NCBI GenBank assembly: GCA_015233465.1
Contig: JADFXP010000014.1
Location: 1 to 64,000 of the forward strand
Length of the DNA: 64,000 nt
Origin: Candidatus Magnetominusculus dajiuhuensis
GTDB lineage: Bacteria; Nitrospirota; Thermodesulfovibrionia; Thermodesulfovibrionales; Magnetobacteriaceae
Direction of reading: 5' to 3'
The stretch's first letter is position 1; each line of letters begins with the position of its first letter. Below, piece after piece: positions 16,983-25,592 of this stretch. Under the pieces are notes generated by a model. It did not search any database, was not told the DNA's origin, and saw only the letters and a program-made list of their open reading frames with translations. Both the position numbers and the translations under genes were made by a program.

Positions 16983-17804
16983 CTAAATGAAGAGAATATT
17001 TAGTGAGTGGTCAGAGAGGTAGATATTATTTCTGGACATAATAAGCAGATCATGTTTTTGCGCCTCATATTTGATCGCATCAAGAGTATCTCCGTATATC
17101 ATTAAGGCCTTTGTGGATATTCCGGTATTATTTAAGACAGTAACTATTTCATCTAAGACCTTGCGTTGATTTGCTTCAAAGATAGCTAAATTTCTCTTTA
17201 AATCTGGAGGGTCATTAAAAAATGGTATCTCTGCTATATTTTTGTAATTATTTAATATGTCGTCAATATGTGGTAAAACCATAAGAGCCGTGACTTTTGC
17301 AGGTTTCAAGGATGTTAAGAATGAAATAGTTGAATTAATAGTTTTTTCTGCGGTTTTTGAATCCTCTATAAAGAACAGGATATTATTAAAGTCCTGTACT
17401 TGATTAGTAACTAATATTGGAATTGATGTATTATTTAATACTGTCTTTGTGACGCTCTGAGTAATGAGGGTCTTTGTACTATGACCCATTGAGATTATTT
17501 TATAGACACCGTTTTCTTTTATAAAATTAATTATCTCCTCTGACGGCACTCCTTCAGATATATATACATCTGCTTCTTTTGCAGTTTCTTTTATTTTTAT
17601 TACAAGTTCTTCTGAAATGTTACGAAGTTCTTTTACAAGTTTGACTTGGATTTTCGTTGATTCAATAAACTCAGTGCTATATTCCTGTCCCCTGTCAACG
17701 TGTATTGCAGCAATTCCATATCCAATCCGCCTTGCCAGCATGTATGAACTTTTAAAGGCATTGAATGATGCCGCTCCATCGTCAATTGTTGAGAGTATCT
17801 TCAT
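16983..17804 (-). CDS. Tandem universal stress protein
   Basis: 273 aa. The first USP domain starts MKILSTIDDGAASFNAFKSSYMLARRIGYGIAAIHV and contains the typical EEIINFIKENGVYKIISMGHS and TVLNNTSIPILV. A second, more diverged half starts at about residue 140 (NNILFFIEDSKTAEKTI) and ends with IKYEAQKHDLLIMSRNN. It probably acts in the cytoplasm in stress adaptation, but the ligand is unknown. It is upstream of the small membrane protein/transporter/USP group on the same strand, separated by 220 bases that contain a dyad. Confidence 0.8.
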   Translation of the reverse strand: MKILSTIDDGAASFNAFKSSYMLARRIGYGIAAIHVDRGQEYSTEFIESTKIQVKLVKELRNISEELVIKIKETAKEADVYISEGVPSEEIINFIKENGVYKIISMGHSTKTLITQSVTKTVLNNTSIPILVTNQVQDFNNILFFIEDSKTAEKTINSTISFLTSLKPAKVTALMVLPHIDDILNNYKNIAEIPFFNDPPDLKRNLAIFEANQRKVLDEIVTVLNNTGISTKALMIYGDTLDAIKYEAQKHDLLIMSRNNIYLSDHSLNILFI

Positions 17805-17875
17805 TGTCTTATTATATCATGATACATGCAGGATAAATAAACTATAATTGACAAGTTATGGCTGGGTTATTACAT

Positions 17876-17967
17876 CGTGGGAGCAGGTCACATACCTGCT
17901 CCCACGTTAAGACAATTAATAAAGACCTGAAAGGGCGATATATACTAGCGTAGGGTGAAGCCCTACG
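17876..17967. repeat. Two strong hairpin repeats
   Basis: CGTGGGAGCAGGT (17876-17888) pairs perfectly with 17894-17906 around the loop CACAT. CGTAGGG (17949-17955) pairs with CCCTACG (17961-17967). The first resembles the hairpin at 19901-19940. The 336-base gap 17805-18140 otherwise holds a short motif around 17993-18035 (AAGGGCGTAA...GCACAAA) that recurs near 19862-19895, and no supportable gene. Confidence 0.8.
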
Positions 17968-18140
17968 TATAAATAATAGGAATAATCCATAAGCCCTATA
18001 AGGGCGTAATGTTTTAAAATTGAATATTGCACAAAGCTTTATTTATTATTTTATATTGATTAAGCGATGGTTATACCGAATCGTATGGGACAGATTATAA
18101 TTATGGCCAGACACTTATATCTTTAACAATACAAAAGGAT

Positions 18141-19373
18141 TTATTTACAGTTATTTTCATTAAATTGATCTTTCGCTGCCTGTTTGATACTCTCAGCGTA
18201 AGCAGTCTGCTCTGCCTCTTTAAATAAATCGCAGCTTTTAATGTTTTTAGGATTTATTTTAATCAAGATCATCCCATAGACTCCAAGGCTTTGAGCAAGG
18301 TCATTTCCATAGGCAGGGGGATTATTTTTATAAATTTCGCCTATGATCTTTAAAGCCTCTTTTACATATGTCTGACCTTTTTCGGAGTCGTTGGTTAATA
18401 GATTTAAGTATGCAATGTTATTGAGAGTTATAGCTACATAAGGGAGATAAGCAGAAGGATTAGCCTCTGCAAGGTTACGGAAAGTAGAAAGAGCCTCGTT
18501 ATAAGCATCCTCAGCGTCCTTGTGCCTTTGCGTGTCTGAATAAAGAATACCTAAATTATTAAGAGTCATTGCCACATCGGGGAGATAAGCAAAAGGATTA
18601 GCCTCAGCAAGTTTACGGTAATTAGAAAGAGCCTTGTTAAAAGCAGTTTCAGCGTCCTTGTGCCTTTGTGTGTCTTTATATAAAATGCCTAAATTATTAA
18701 GAGTTGCAGCCACATCAGGGAGATAAGCAGGAGGATTAGATTTTGAAAGTTTACGGAGATTAATTAGATTTTTCTCATAAACAATCTGGGCTTCTTTAAA
18801 ATTATTCTGCTCTTGAAGCAATTTTGCAAATTCAAGTGCATATTTAGGATTATCCTGTCTATAGTTATACGCCTTTTCAAGATGAGGAAGTGCATCAAGG
18901 GGTTTATACTGCATCAAAAAGAGTTGTCCGCGGTTATATTGGTTTTCAGCTGTTTTATCACCCTGACTTTCCTGCTTTTTTAAGATTTTATCAAGGATAG
19001 CTCCAGCCTTATCAAGCTCACCCTCTTTGATTAGCCCTAACGCATTTTTAGCGTCTGTATCATCATCCCCCATTGCCTTTAAACTTTCCTCTAAGTCATG
19101 ATACCTCTTAGCCCATTCCTCTGCCTCTTTTATCTTTTGTAAAAGCTCTAAGTTTTTATTTAAACTTTGAGAAAGTTTTAAGTTTTTATCTAAGAGTTCA
19201 TTAAGCTGGTTATTAGCCCTTGGGTCTATATCATAACAATTGACTGTAGTTTTATTGTTATTGCCTTCAATTATTGGAGAACATTTTCCATAAGTTTCAA
19301 TATCTTTATACGGTTCTTTAGCAAAAACAGGACTGCTTAATAAGAGGATTAAGATTAGAATATATATCCTCAT
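18141..19373 (-). CDS. Secreted tetratricopeptide repeat protein
   Basis: A 410-aa protein with a cleavable signal peptide (MRIYILILILLLSSPVFA). A small SPIIEGNNNKTTVNC motif follows near residue 32, then a coiled-coil stretch (residues about 55-100) and TPR repeats. Two and a half tandem units with a 46-residue period (138 bases in DNA) share LNNLGILY.DTQRHKDAE.A and LAEANP.AYLP.VA. The layout is typical of Kinesin-light-chain-type TPRs used for protein-protein contacts. The ATG may overlap the extended end of the upstream small membrane gene (see findings). The partner is unknown. Confidence 0.85.
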   Translation of the reverse strand: MRIYILILILLLSSPVFAKEPYKDIETYGKCSPIIEGNNNKTTVNCYDIDPRANNQLNELLDKNLKLSQSLNKNLELLQKIKEAEEWAKRYHDLEESLKAMGDDDTDAKNALGLIKEGELDKAGAILDKILKKQESQGDKTAENQYNRGQLFLMQYKPLDALPHLEKAYNYRQDNPKYALEFAKLLQEQNNFKEAQIVYEKNLINLRKLSKSNPPAYLPDVAATLNNLGILYKDTQRHKDAETAFNKALSNYRKLAEANPFAYLPDVAMTLNNLGILYSDTQRHKDAEDAYNEALSTFRNLAEANPSAYLPYVAITLNNIAYLNLLTNDSEKGQTYVKEALKIIGEIYKNNPPAYGNDLAQSLGVYGMILIKINPKNIKSCDLFKEAEQTAYAESIKQAAKDQFNENNCK

Positions 19374-19443
19374 TTTTTGTTTACTCTTATAGTAGTGGTA
19401 TTGCCGCTTCCAATAATAACAGGACTATTATCACCAGTTGTTG

Positions 19444-19770
19444 TTATGCCATTTTTTGTTTAGATGCTTCAAAAGTTTCTGGTTCTTCTATTGGTGGTTT
19501 TATACTTTTGAGAGGTTGTTGCTTAGGTCTTTCATTAGGTAAAACACGTGGAGTTTCAGCTTTTTTGTATTTATCCATATCATTATAGGCAAGAAATGAT
19601 CCGCCAATTATAACTATAAACACCATTATAATGAAGGAAGGAATAAGCCACTTAGAATGTTTATGATTTTTTGTCTTGGTAATAATCAGATATACAAGAA
19701 AAATTGCAAAAATAACTAATCCGATATAAGGGTTATCTTTAAATACCTCTATCCACTTTTCCATATTCAC
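19444..19770 (-). CDS. Small two-helix membrane protein, possibly frameshifted at its C-terminus
   Basis: 108 aa with hydrophobic helices at about residues 13-31 and 42-62 and a proline/lysine-rich tail. It stops at MA after the run CAAAAAATGG. In the -1 frame the sequence stays open for another 24 codons, giving GITTTGDNSPVIIGSGNTTT and ending in a TGA that overlaps the TPR gene's ATG. That tail resembles the SPIIEGNNNKTT motif of the TPR protein. So the natural product may be about 130 aa, made either by slippage on the A6 run or before a recent frameshift or sequencing error. Confidence 0.6.
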   Translation of the reverse strand: MNMEKWIEVFKDNPYIGLVIFAIFLVYLIITKTKNHKHSKWLIPSFIIMVFIVIIGGSFLAYNDMDKYKKAETPRVLPNERPKQQPLKSIKPPIEEPETFEASKQKMA

Positions 19771-19900
19771 CCCCAGCCTCCCTTAAAAATGTGGTTATTT
19801 ATTTCACAATATTATTATATCATTTTAATAATTCATTTTGTAAAGATTAAATATAATCCTGTAAGGGCGTAAGTTTTATAAAAATATAGTGCAAAAATTC

Positions 19901-20007
19901 GTGCGGGAGCAGGTGTCCCAGAGGGCACCTGCTCCCGCACTTAGAAATAGAACTTGTAGGGGTAACCCTTGTGGTTACCCTTTGGGCAGGCACAAGGCCT
20001 GCCCCTA
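19901..20007. repeat. 15-bp hairpin and adjacent cloverleaf-like nested palindrome
   Basis: GTGCGGGAGCAGGTG (19901-19915) pairs perfectly with 19926-19940. Next, GTAGGGG (from 19956) pairs with CCCCTAC (to 20007) and encloses two inner hairpins, GGGTAACC/GGTTACCC and GGGCAGGC/GCCTGCCC. The 359-base gap 19771-20129 holds no supportable gene. Confidence 0.8.
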
Positions 20008-20129
20008 CGAAACCCACAAGATTGAGTATCCCTTTTTATTATCTTGGACAGTTGTGGTTACGTGCCTTGAACCCGCGCTCTGTTAGTTAATAAATTAAAT
20101 TGGAAACAGAAAAGCTCCTTATTCTATCT

Positions 20130-21515
20130 TCATTTATTCCTCAATTCCTTTAGATCAATGACAAACTCCTTTATCTTCTGCTGGAGATTCTGTCTGTGTA
20201 TGTCCATTGTATTAGCTGCCTGCGACACATTTCCTTTATATTTTATTAAAATCCCTATAATAAAATTACGCTCAAAGTGATACTTTGCATTCTTTAGAGA
20301 CATATCCTCAAGTAACGATACTGGCAGCTTTTTGTTTTCAACATGCTGTAGATGCGCAGGTAATGTAGTTACGGATAGATATTCCCTATCAGAAAAAACT
20401 ATAGCCCGCTCTATAATGTTTTCAAGTTCTCTGATATTGCCGGGATAATGATAAGTCATCAATACCTTCATTGCCTCATCATTTATACCCCTTACCACTA
20501 AATCACTGCGTTTCTTTGCATATTTCTCTATAAAATGCTTGACCAAAAGCGGAATATCCTCCCTGCATTCACTGAGCGGGGGCATTTGTATGTGTATAAC
20601 ATTTAATCTATAATACAAATCCTCTCTAAATATCCCTTCCTTCATTGCATCAATCAGGTCTCTGTTTGTTGCAGCCACTATTCTCACATTTACTACTGTT
20701 AGATTTGGATCACCTACTTTTCTAAACTCGCCTTCTTGTATAAAACGAAGCAGCTTTGCCTGAAAATCTGTAGAAGTCTCTCCTATCTCATCAAGAAATA
20801 GAGTCCCGCCATTTGCAAGCATGGCAAGGCCGACTTTATCCTTTAATGACCCAGTAAATGCGCCCTTTACTGACCCAAAAAGCTCTGATTCTATTAGGTC
20901 TTTGGCTATTGCAGCGCAATTAATCGGCACAAAATTATTATCTCTTCTCCCAGAATTATAATGTACCGCCCGTGCTGCAAGCTCCTTTCCTGTTCCTGAC
21001 TGTCCAGTGATCAGCACATTTGAATCGCTCTTTGCAGCATAATGAATCGCATTAAAAACCTCTTTTAAAGAAGGGCTGCATCCTACAAAACTCTCAAAAT
21101 CCGAATAATGCTGCACCTCTTGCTGCAGATGAAGCAGGTGTTTTCTATTTTCAGCAGTCTCAAGTGCCCGCTTTGCCGTTATTCTAACCTTGTCAGGGGA
21201 TAGGGGTTTCATCAAATAATCATATGCACCGCGTTTTATTGCCTCTATTGCAGTCTCTATGCTTGCAAAACCAGTAATTATTATTACCTCTGGTCTTGGT
21301 ACTGATTTCTCTGACATGGTTACTATTTCTAAGCCGTTTAAATCAGGGAGTTTTAGATCTACAAATACCAGATCAAATCCGCCCCTTGCAAGAGCCATCA
21401 TCCCTTCTGCACCAGAAGCTGCAGTTACAGTCTCATAACCAACCTTATTTAATATCATACTCATTGCCTTGAGTATCTCTTGTTCATCATCTATAATCAG
21501 TATCCTGATATTCAT
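20130..21515 (-). CDS. Sigma-54-dependent response regulator (NtrC family)
   Basis: 461 aa. Receiver domain at residues 4-118 with phospho-acceptor D53 (VFVDLKLPD). AAA+ domain at about 140-380 with Walker A GQSGTGKE and the sigma-54 contact loop GAFTGS. Fis-type helix-turn-helix at the C-terminus (GNVSQAANTMDIHRQNLQQKIK). It would activate transcription by RNA polymerase-sigma-54 after phosphorylation by the kinase encoded immediately upstream, with which it shares a four-base overlap. Target genes cannot be read from the window. Confidence 0.95.
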   Translation of the reverse strand: MNIRILIIDDEQEILKAMSMILNKVGYETVTAASGAEGMMALARGGFDLVFVDLKLPDLNGLEIVTMSEKSVPRPEVIIITGFASIETAIEAIKRGAYDYLMKPLSPDKVRITAKRALETAENRKHLLHLQQEVQHYSDFESFVGCSPSLKEVFNAIHYAAKSDSNVLITGQSGTGKELAARAVHYNSGRRDNNFVPINCAAIAKDLIESELFGSVKGAFTGSLKDKVGLAMLANGGTLFLDEIGETSTDFQAKLLRFIQEGEFRKVGDPNLTVVNVRIVAATNRDLIDAMKEGIFREDLYYRLNVIHIQMPPLSECREDIPLLVKHFIEKYAKKRSDLVVRGINDEAMKVLMTYHYPGNIRELENIIERAIVFSDREYLSVTTLPAHLQHVENKKLPVSLLEDMSLKNAKYHFERNFIIGILIKYKGNVSQAANTMDIHRQNLQQKIKEFVIDLKELRNK

Positions 21516-23233
21516 GTCTCAATCTTTTCCTGTCCGGGCAGATATATGGTTAATACAGTACCTTCATTTACTGTACTTTCAACAGAGATCATCCCGCCAT
21601 GTCTTTCAACGATTTTCTTTGCTATTGCAAGCCCAAGTCCAGTTCCGCCGCTTTCCTTTTGAGTTGAGAAAAATGGTTTAAAGATCATTGATAATTCGTC
21701 TTGAGGTATCCCTATACCTTCGTCTCCAATTGAGATATTCACCCCTTTTTCTACATCCTTGATACAAACAAATACTAAACCGCCTTGATGAGAAAATTTA
21801 ATAGCATTGGTAATAATATTTGTAAACACTTGACTGATAAGCGCAGTATCAACCATACATTTTTTCTTAACATCTACACTTCCTGATAAAAATAATGAGA
21901 CATCCTTTTCTGCAGCCATCCCTTTTTGAATCCTTATAGCGTCATTAACAAGGCTTTTTATATTGATTTCTCTAAGATTAAGCATACTATTTTTTGCATA
22001 TTCTGAGAGTTTATGTACAAGCATGTGGCATCTATTGGTTTCCTTTAACATTATTCTAACTAAATCCTTGTTTGAATCACCATCATGCAGTTCTTCATAC
22101 ATGATACTTAAAAACGATAAGATTGAGGACAGCGGGTTATTAATTTCATGACAGATCTCAGAGGCAAAGAGTTTCATAGCCTCTGCCTTTCTCGATTCAA
22201 TTATCTCGTTTTGCTGCTTTATACATAAATTATTCAACTCGCCAAGTTTATCAATTAATTTATTAGTTTCAGTTTGATTTATTTTCAATTTTCGCAGATT
22301 TTTATTATAATTTATATTAAAAGACTCAATCTCCAGAGAGTCATGAATTGTAAGTTCTCTAAATGAAAAGTCATCTCTTATTATACTTTCTAAGGACTTT
22401 TCAATCTCCTTTAAATCTTTAACGATCTTCCTTGAAAATAAACTGCCCATAAAAATCGTTAATACAATTATGAAAACAGCAGTAACTATAAAGAAAATCT
22501 CAGACTTATGGAGCGCCAAATTTAAAATACTGCGTTTTGATTTAGAAAAATGATTAAATTTATATTCAATCTCCCTTGCGCTATTACGCATCTTTAGTAA
22601 AATATCCATCTGGGCAGTTTCCATTGAGACATAGTCCAACATATTCTTTAAATATTGATCCAGCGTATTCCTTAGATTAGGCTGCTTTATTTTAAGAGAA
22701 CTGACAATGGTTTGCATATCATCTATAGCACTTGTTTCTTTATAGATCAGATAGTTTTTTTCCTTTCTCCTTAGATCAAAAACTGCCATCTTATCTGTTG
22801 AATCATGTTCGATTTTTCTGCCTAATGTCCTTATTTGAGATAAGAGTTTTACTTTTAGATCAATATTATGATTTAGCATCTCAAATAATTTTTCATAAGC
22901 ATTTAAGTTTACATTTATGTCATTAAATACCTCCTCTCCCATAAGATTAATGATTTCTTCTTGTAAATTATTGACCTCTCTTTTTAATCTGTCTATATAT
23001 TCATGATATTTTGCAGAATTTACACCCTCGTCTCTATAAAGCAGCACATTTTTTTCATATCTCCTTACCTCCAGAAGATCTATGCTGATGTCATCAACGG
23101 ACTGTATTATCTTTATTTGATCAAAATATTCGCCTTTTATGCCCCTTAACTCAAAATAAAACAAAACAAGCATAACTGCAATTGGCACAGTAAGCATAAG
23201 TATTGATAATTGCCAAAGTTTAAATCTATGCAT
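21512..23233 (-). CDS. Membrane sensor histidine kinase
   Basis: 573 aa. A transmembrane helix at about residues 8-26, then a periplasmic four-helix-type sensor region of about 220 residues rich in charged heptads, and a second helix at about 245-268. The H box is CHEINNPLSSILSF with His the likely phosphorylation site. The ATPase domain has NIITNAIKFSHQ (N box), GDEGIGIP (G1), KPFFSTQKESGGTGLGLAIAKKIVERHGG (F/G2). Such kinases of the NtrB/PAS-less type usually pair with NtrC-like regulators, as here. Confidence 0.93.
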   Translation of the reverse strand: MHRFKLWQLSILMLTVPIAVMLVLFYFELRGIKGEYFDQIKIIQSVDDISIDLLEVRRYEKNVLLYRDEGVNSAKYHEYIDRLKREVNNLQEEIINLMGEEVFNDINVNLNAYEKLFEMLNHNIDLKVKLLSQIRTLGRKIEHDSTDKMAVFDLRRKEKNYLIYKETSAIDDMQTIVSSLKIKQPNLRNTLDQYLKNMLDYVSMETAQMDILLKMRNSAREIEYKFNHFSKSKRSILNLALHKSEIFFIVTAVFIIVLTIFMGSLFSRKIVKDLKEIEKSLESIIRDDFSFRELTIHDSLEIESFNINYNKNLRKLKINQTETNKLIDKLGELNNLCIKQQNEIIESRKAEAMKLFASEICHEINNPLSSILSFLSIMYEELHDGDSNKDLVRIMLKETNRCHMLVHKLSEYAKNSMLNLREINIKSLVNDAIRIQKGMAAEKDVSLFLSGSVDVKKKCMVDTALISQVFTNIITNAIKFSHQGGLVFVCIKDVEKGVNISIGDEGIGIPQDELSMIFKPFFSTQKESGGTGLGLAIAKKIVERHGGMISVESTVNEGTVLTIYLPGQEKIET

Positions 23234-23615
23234 TTTTTATCTCCAATTCTAATTAATACTATTGCTGCTTGTCTAAATTTAGCATAAATACTAACTTGAA
23301 TGAAATAATTATTCTATAAAGTTAAATTATTGATTAATTATAATTCAAAATACAAATAATTATATCTTTTAATGAATAATTTGATATTTACTGCTAAAGC
23401 ACAAATACTTTTAAACTAAACAATATCAGAAATATAATGATCCACTAATATTGTTATAAGACAAACAAGTGGATAAAAGATTTGAAGTTATTGAAGATAA
23501 GATAATATAGGTTGGTGTTTACGTTATATGTTTACACAGGTGCAAGGCTACACTAGCCATGTTAAAAAGGTGGGCAGGATTGCGTCCCAAGTACACCCTC
23601 CCCTCCGATTATAAA
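23234..23615. other. Intergenic region, no gene seen
   Basis: An AT-rich stretch upstream of the kinase gene that should hold its promoter. No coding, RNA or repeat signal could be supported apart from a short GC-richer part at about 23520-23610. Confidence 0.5.
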
Positions 23616-23692
23616 GAATGAGGAATCTGCCTCAAACACCCGCAAAGGGATTTTCAAAATGAGTTTGAAACCCTTCCTTTGAACCCATTATT
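23616..23692. repeat. Interspersed repeat with GGGTTTCAAA...TTTGAACCCATT
   Basis: A diverged copy of the GAATGAGGGCTCTGCCC...CCCGCAAAGGG...TTTGAACCCATT element also seen at 28149-28238 and 54784-54862. It lies downstream of yjbQ and may terminate that operon. Confidence 0.65.
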
Positions 23693-23700
23693 TAGTAATA

Positions 23701-24117
23701 TCAATCACCAATAATCTTAACAAGAACTCTTTTTTTTCGCTTTCCATCAAATTCACCATAAAATATCCTCTCCCAAGTTCCAAAATCAAGTTTTCCGTTT
23801 GTAACTGCAACAACCACCTCTCGTCCCATAATTTGTCGTTTCATATGAGCATCTGCGTTATCTTCACCTATGTTATGCTTATATTGAGATACAGGTGCAT
23901 GAGGAGCAAGTCTCTCAAGCCATTCCTCATAATCAAGATGCAAGCCTGATTCATCATCATTTATAAATACCGAAGCTGTTATGTGCATGGCATTTACTAA
24001 GATTAACCCTTCCTTAATCCCGCTTTCTCTTAGACAAGCCTCAACCTCAGAGGTAATATTAATAAATGCCCTGCGAGTTGGTACTTCAAACCATAGTTCT
24101 TTTCTATAACTTTTCAT
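23701..24117 (-). CDS. yjbQ: YjbQ/UPF0047 family protein
   Basis: A 138-aa single-domain protein with the family's conserved pattern: [47 protein letters not shown] and [26 protein letters not shown]. The histidines and glutamates of these motifs line a metal-binding pocket. The E. coli member has weak thiamin-phosphate synthase activity, but the true role is unsettled. It starts nine bases after the caspase-like gene and is last in the DUF362-tsaB-caspase-yjbQ operon. Confidence 0.92.
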   Translation of the reverse strand: MKSYRKELWFEVPTRRAFINITSEVEACLRESGIKEGLILVNAMHITASVFINDDESGLHLDYEEWLERLAPHAPVSQYKHNIGEDNADAHMKRQIMGREVVVAVTNGKLDFGTWERIFYGEFDGKRKKRVLVKIIGD

Positions 24118-24126
24118 GATATACCC

Positions 24127-25578
24127 TTAATGTCTGACTCTAACAGCACGCGCACCCCCGCCCCCGCAGTTCCCTCTGCTAAAAGGGGAAGCCTTGCCTC
24201 CAAGAAAACCCACAGCATGAGCGCAGCATGAATCATTTTCTTCAGATGACCAATAAAAATATGCGCCGCCACTAGCAAATATAGGATCAATATGTACAGG
24301 AAATTTACCGTCAAAACCACTATTTATCTTAGATTGTTCATAAATCTTATTTAATTCATTCACAGTAGGCATTCTCCAATCACTATAGCCACCCGTAACT
24401 AATTTACGAATATAACTTTTTGAATCATTCCAATCAAGACACTTGCCTAAATCAGCATAACTATCCTTTTTTGTCCACATTAATCCAGTTTGCGAATCTA
24501 TTATTGTGCCGTCTCCAGAATCTATATATCTTCCATCAATTGAAGTTACTTGCCTTTTAGCAGGGATGGAAACCTTTACAACCTTAGCTTGTTGAGTTGA
24601 AGGATTAATTTTCTCAAGTTGTTTTATAGATAATCTAGCAACAGGCGCAAAACTGCTATTTGGATATTCAGTCAAGAAAGATTGAAAATCAGTTACGTCT
24701 TTTGAAATTTTTATCTTTTCCCAATATTCTTTTTCGGCATTAATATTATTTTTTGTAATGACAGAAGTCGGCACTGCCTGTTTTGATATTTTTGAATCAG
24801 TATCTATCTTAAAATAAAAATCTCCAGTTATTGAGGATGATTCCCATGGAGTTTGTTTATCATTTGATTTAGATTGAACAGAACTGCGCACATCCTTAAA
24901 CATCTCCTCTATTTTTAGCCCAGGTTTCTGCATACTGTACATTAATTCCTGAGTATAAAGACCATTTTTACCCTCTCCATCGCTTGCAACTGATCCTGGG
25001 GCTGTAGCATACGCTATAAACGAACCCTTTGGAGCCTTCATCTGAGCAAGCCCATTTTCTACAGACCTAAAACTCCTTGCAAAAGGATTATTCCTGCAGG
25101 CATCCAAAATCACTATATTTAGACGATTTTTCGCTGCATCCATCCTTGCAAGGACATAATCAGCGCTCATAGCCTCCACTTCAACTACTTCTTGTGTATC
25201 TATTGAGGCATTAATTGGTATAAGATAATTCTGTCCATTTACCTGCACCCCATGTCCAGCATAATAAAATAACCCCACTCCTCCATTTTTTATCTTATTT
25301 CCAAATTCAATTACACGTTTCATCATTTCATCTTTTGATAGATTTACTCCAGAAATGACCTCAAAATTCAAACCTTCTAATACCTTTGCCATGGCTATAG
25401 CATCATTTACAGGATTTTTAAGCGGTGAAGACTTATATGATCCATTGCCAATTACAAGAGCAACTCGTTTTTCTGTCCGCATAGCCTTGATTGAAGTCGA
25501 ATTATCATCTAAGGCATAAGCAAATATCGTTATATTAAGTGTAAATATAATTAGACTATGTATAAATATCTTTTTCAT
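24127..25578 (-). CDS. Secreted caspase-like protease fused to a DUF1566 domain
   Basis: 483 aa with a signal peptide (MKKIFIHSLIIFTLNITIFAYA). A caspase/metacaspase p20 domain spans about residues 36-250: VALVIGNGSY, YYAGHGVQ (catalytic His) and ILDACRNNPF (catalytic Cys). A linker with a WEKIKISKDVTDFQSFLTEYPNS segment follows, then a C-terminal DUF1566 (Lcl, lectin-like) domain at about 345-483 starting GRYIDSGDGTIIDSQTGLMW. The last 105 bases are markedly GC-rich, with poly-G, against AT-rich neighbours (see findings). It sits between tsaB and yjbQ in one operon, with 14- and 9-base gaps. The substrate is unknown. Confidence 0.9.
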   Translation of the reverse strand: MKKIFIHSLIIFTLNITIFAYALDDNSTSIKAMRTEKRVALVIGNGSYKSSPLKNPVNDAIAMAKVLEGLNFEVISGVNLSKDEMMKRVIEFGNKIKNGGVGLFYYAGHGVQVNGQNYLIPINASIDTQEVVEVEAMSADYVLARMDAAKNRLNIVILDACRNNPFARSFRSVENGLAQMKAPKGSFIAYATAPGSVASDGEGKNGLYTQELMYSMQKPGLKIEEMFKDVRSSVQSKSNDKQTPWESSSITGDFYFKIDTDSKISKQAVPTSVITKNNINAEKEYWEKIKISKDVTDFQSFLTEYPNSSFAPVARLSIKQLEKINPSTQQAKVVKVSIPAKRQVTSIDGRYIDSGDGTIIDSQTGLMWTKKDSYADLGKCLDWNDSKSYIRKLVTGGYSDWRMPTVNELNKIYEQSKINSGFDGKFPVHIDPIFASGGAYFYWSSEENDSCCAHAVGFLGGKASPFSRGNCGGGGARAVRVRH

Positions 25579-25592
25579 TATTAACCCCTTTC

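Noticed and set aside
18060-18140. Peptide DGYTESYGTDYNYGQTL in the plus direction next to the TPR gene
   Set aside because: It looks protein-like but is too short, has a stop just upstream and no start, and cannot be tied to a family.
19889-20086. 65-aa frame across hairpin repeats
   Set aside because: It is translation of the palindromes themselves.
24114-24320. 68-aa frame at the end of the caspase gene
   Set aside because: A shadow frame within a well-supported coding sequence, open only because of the GC-rich end.
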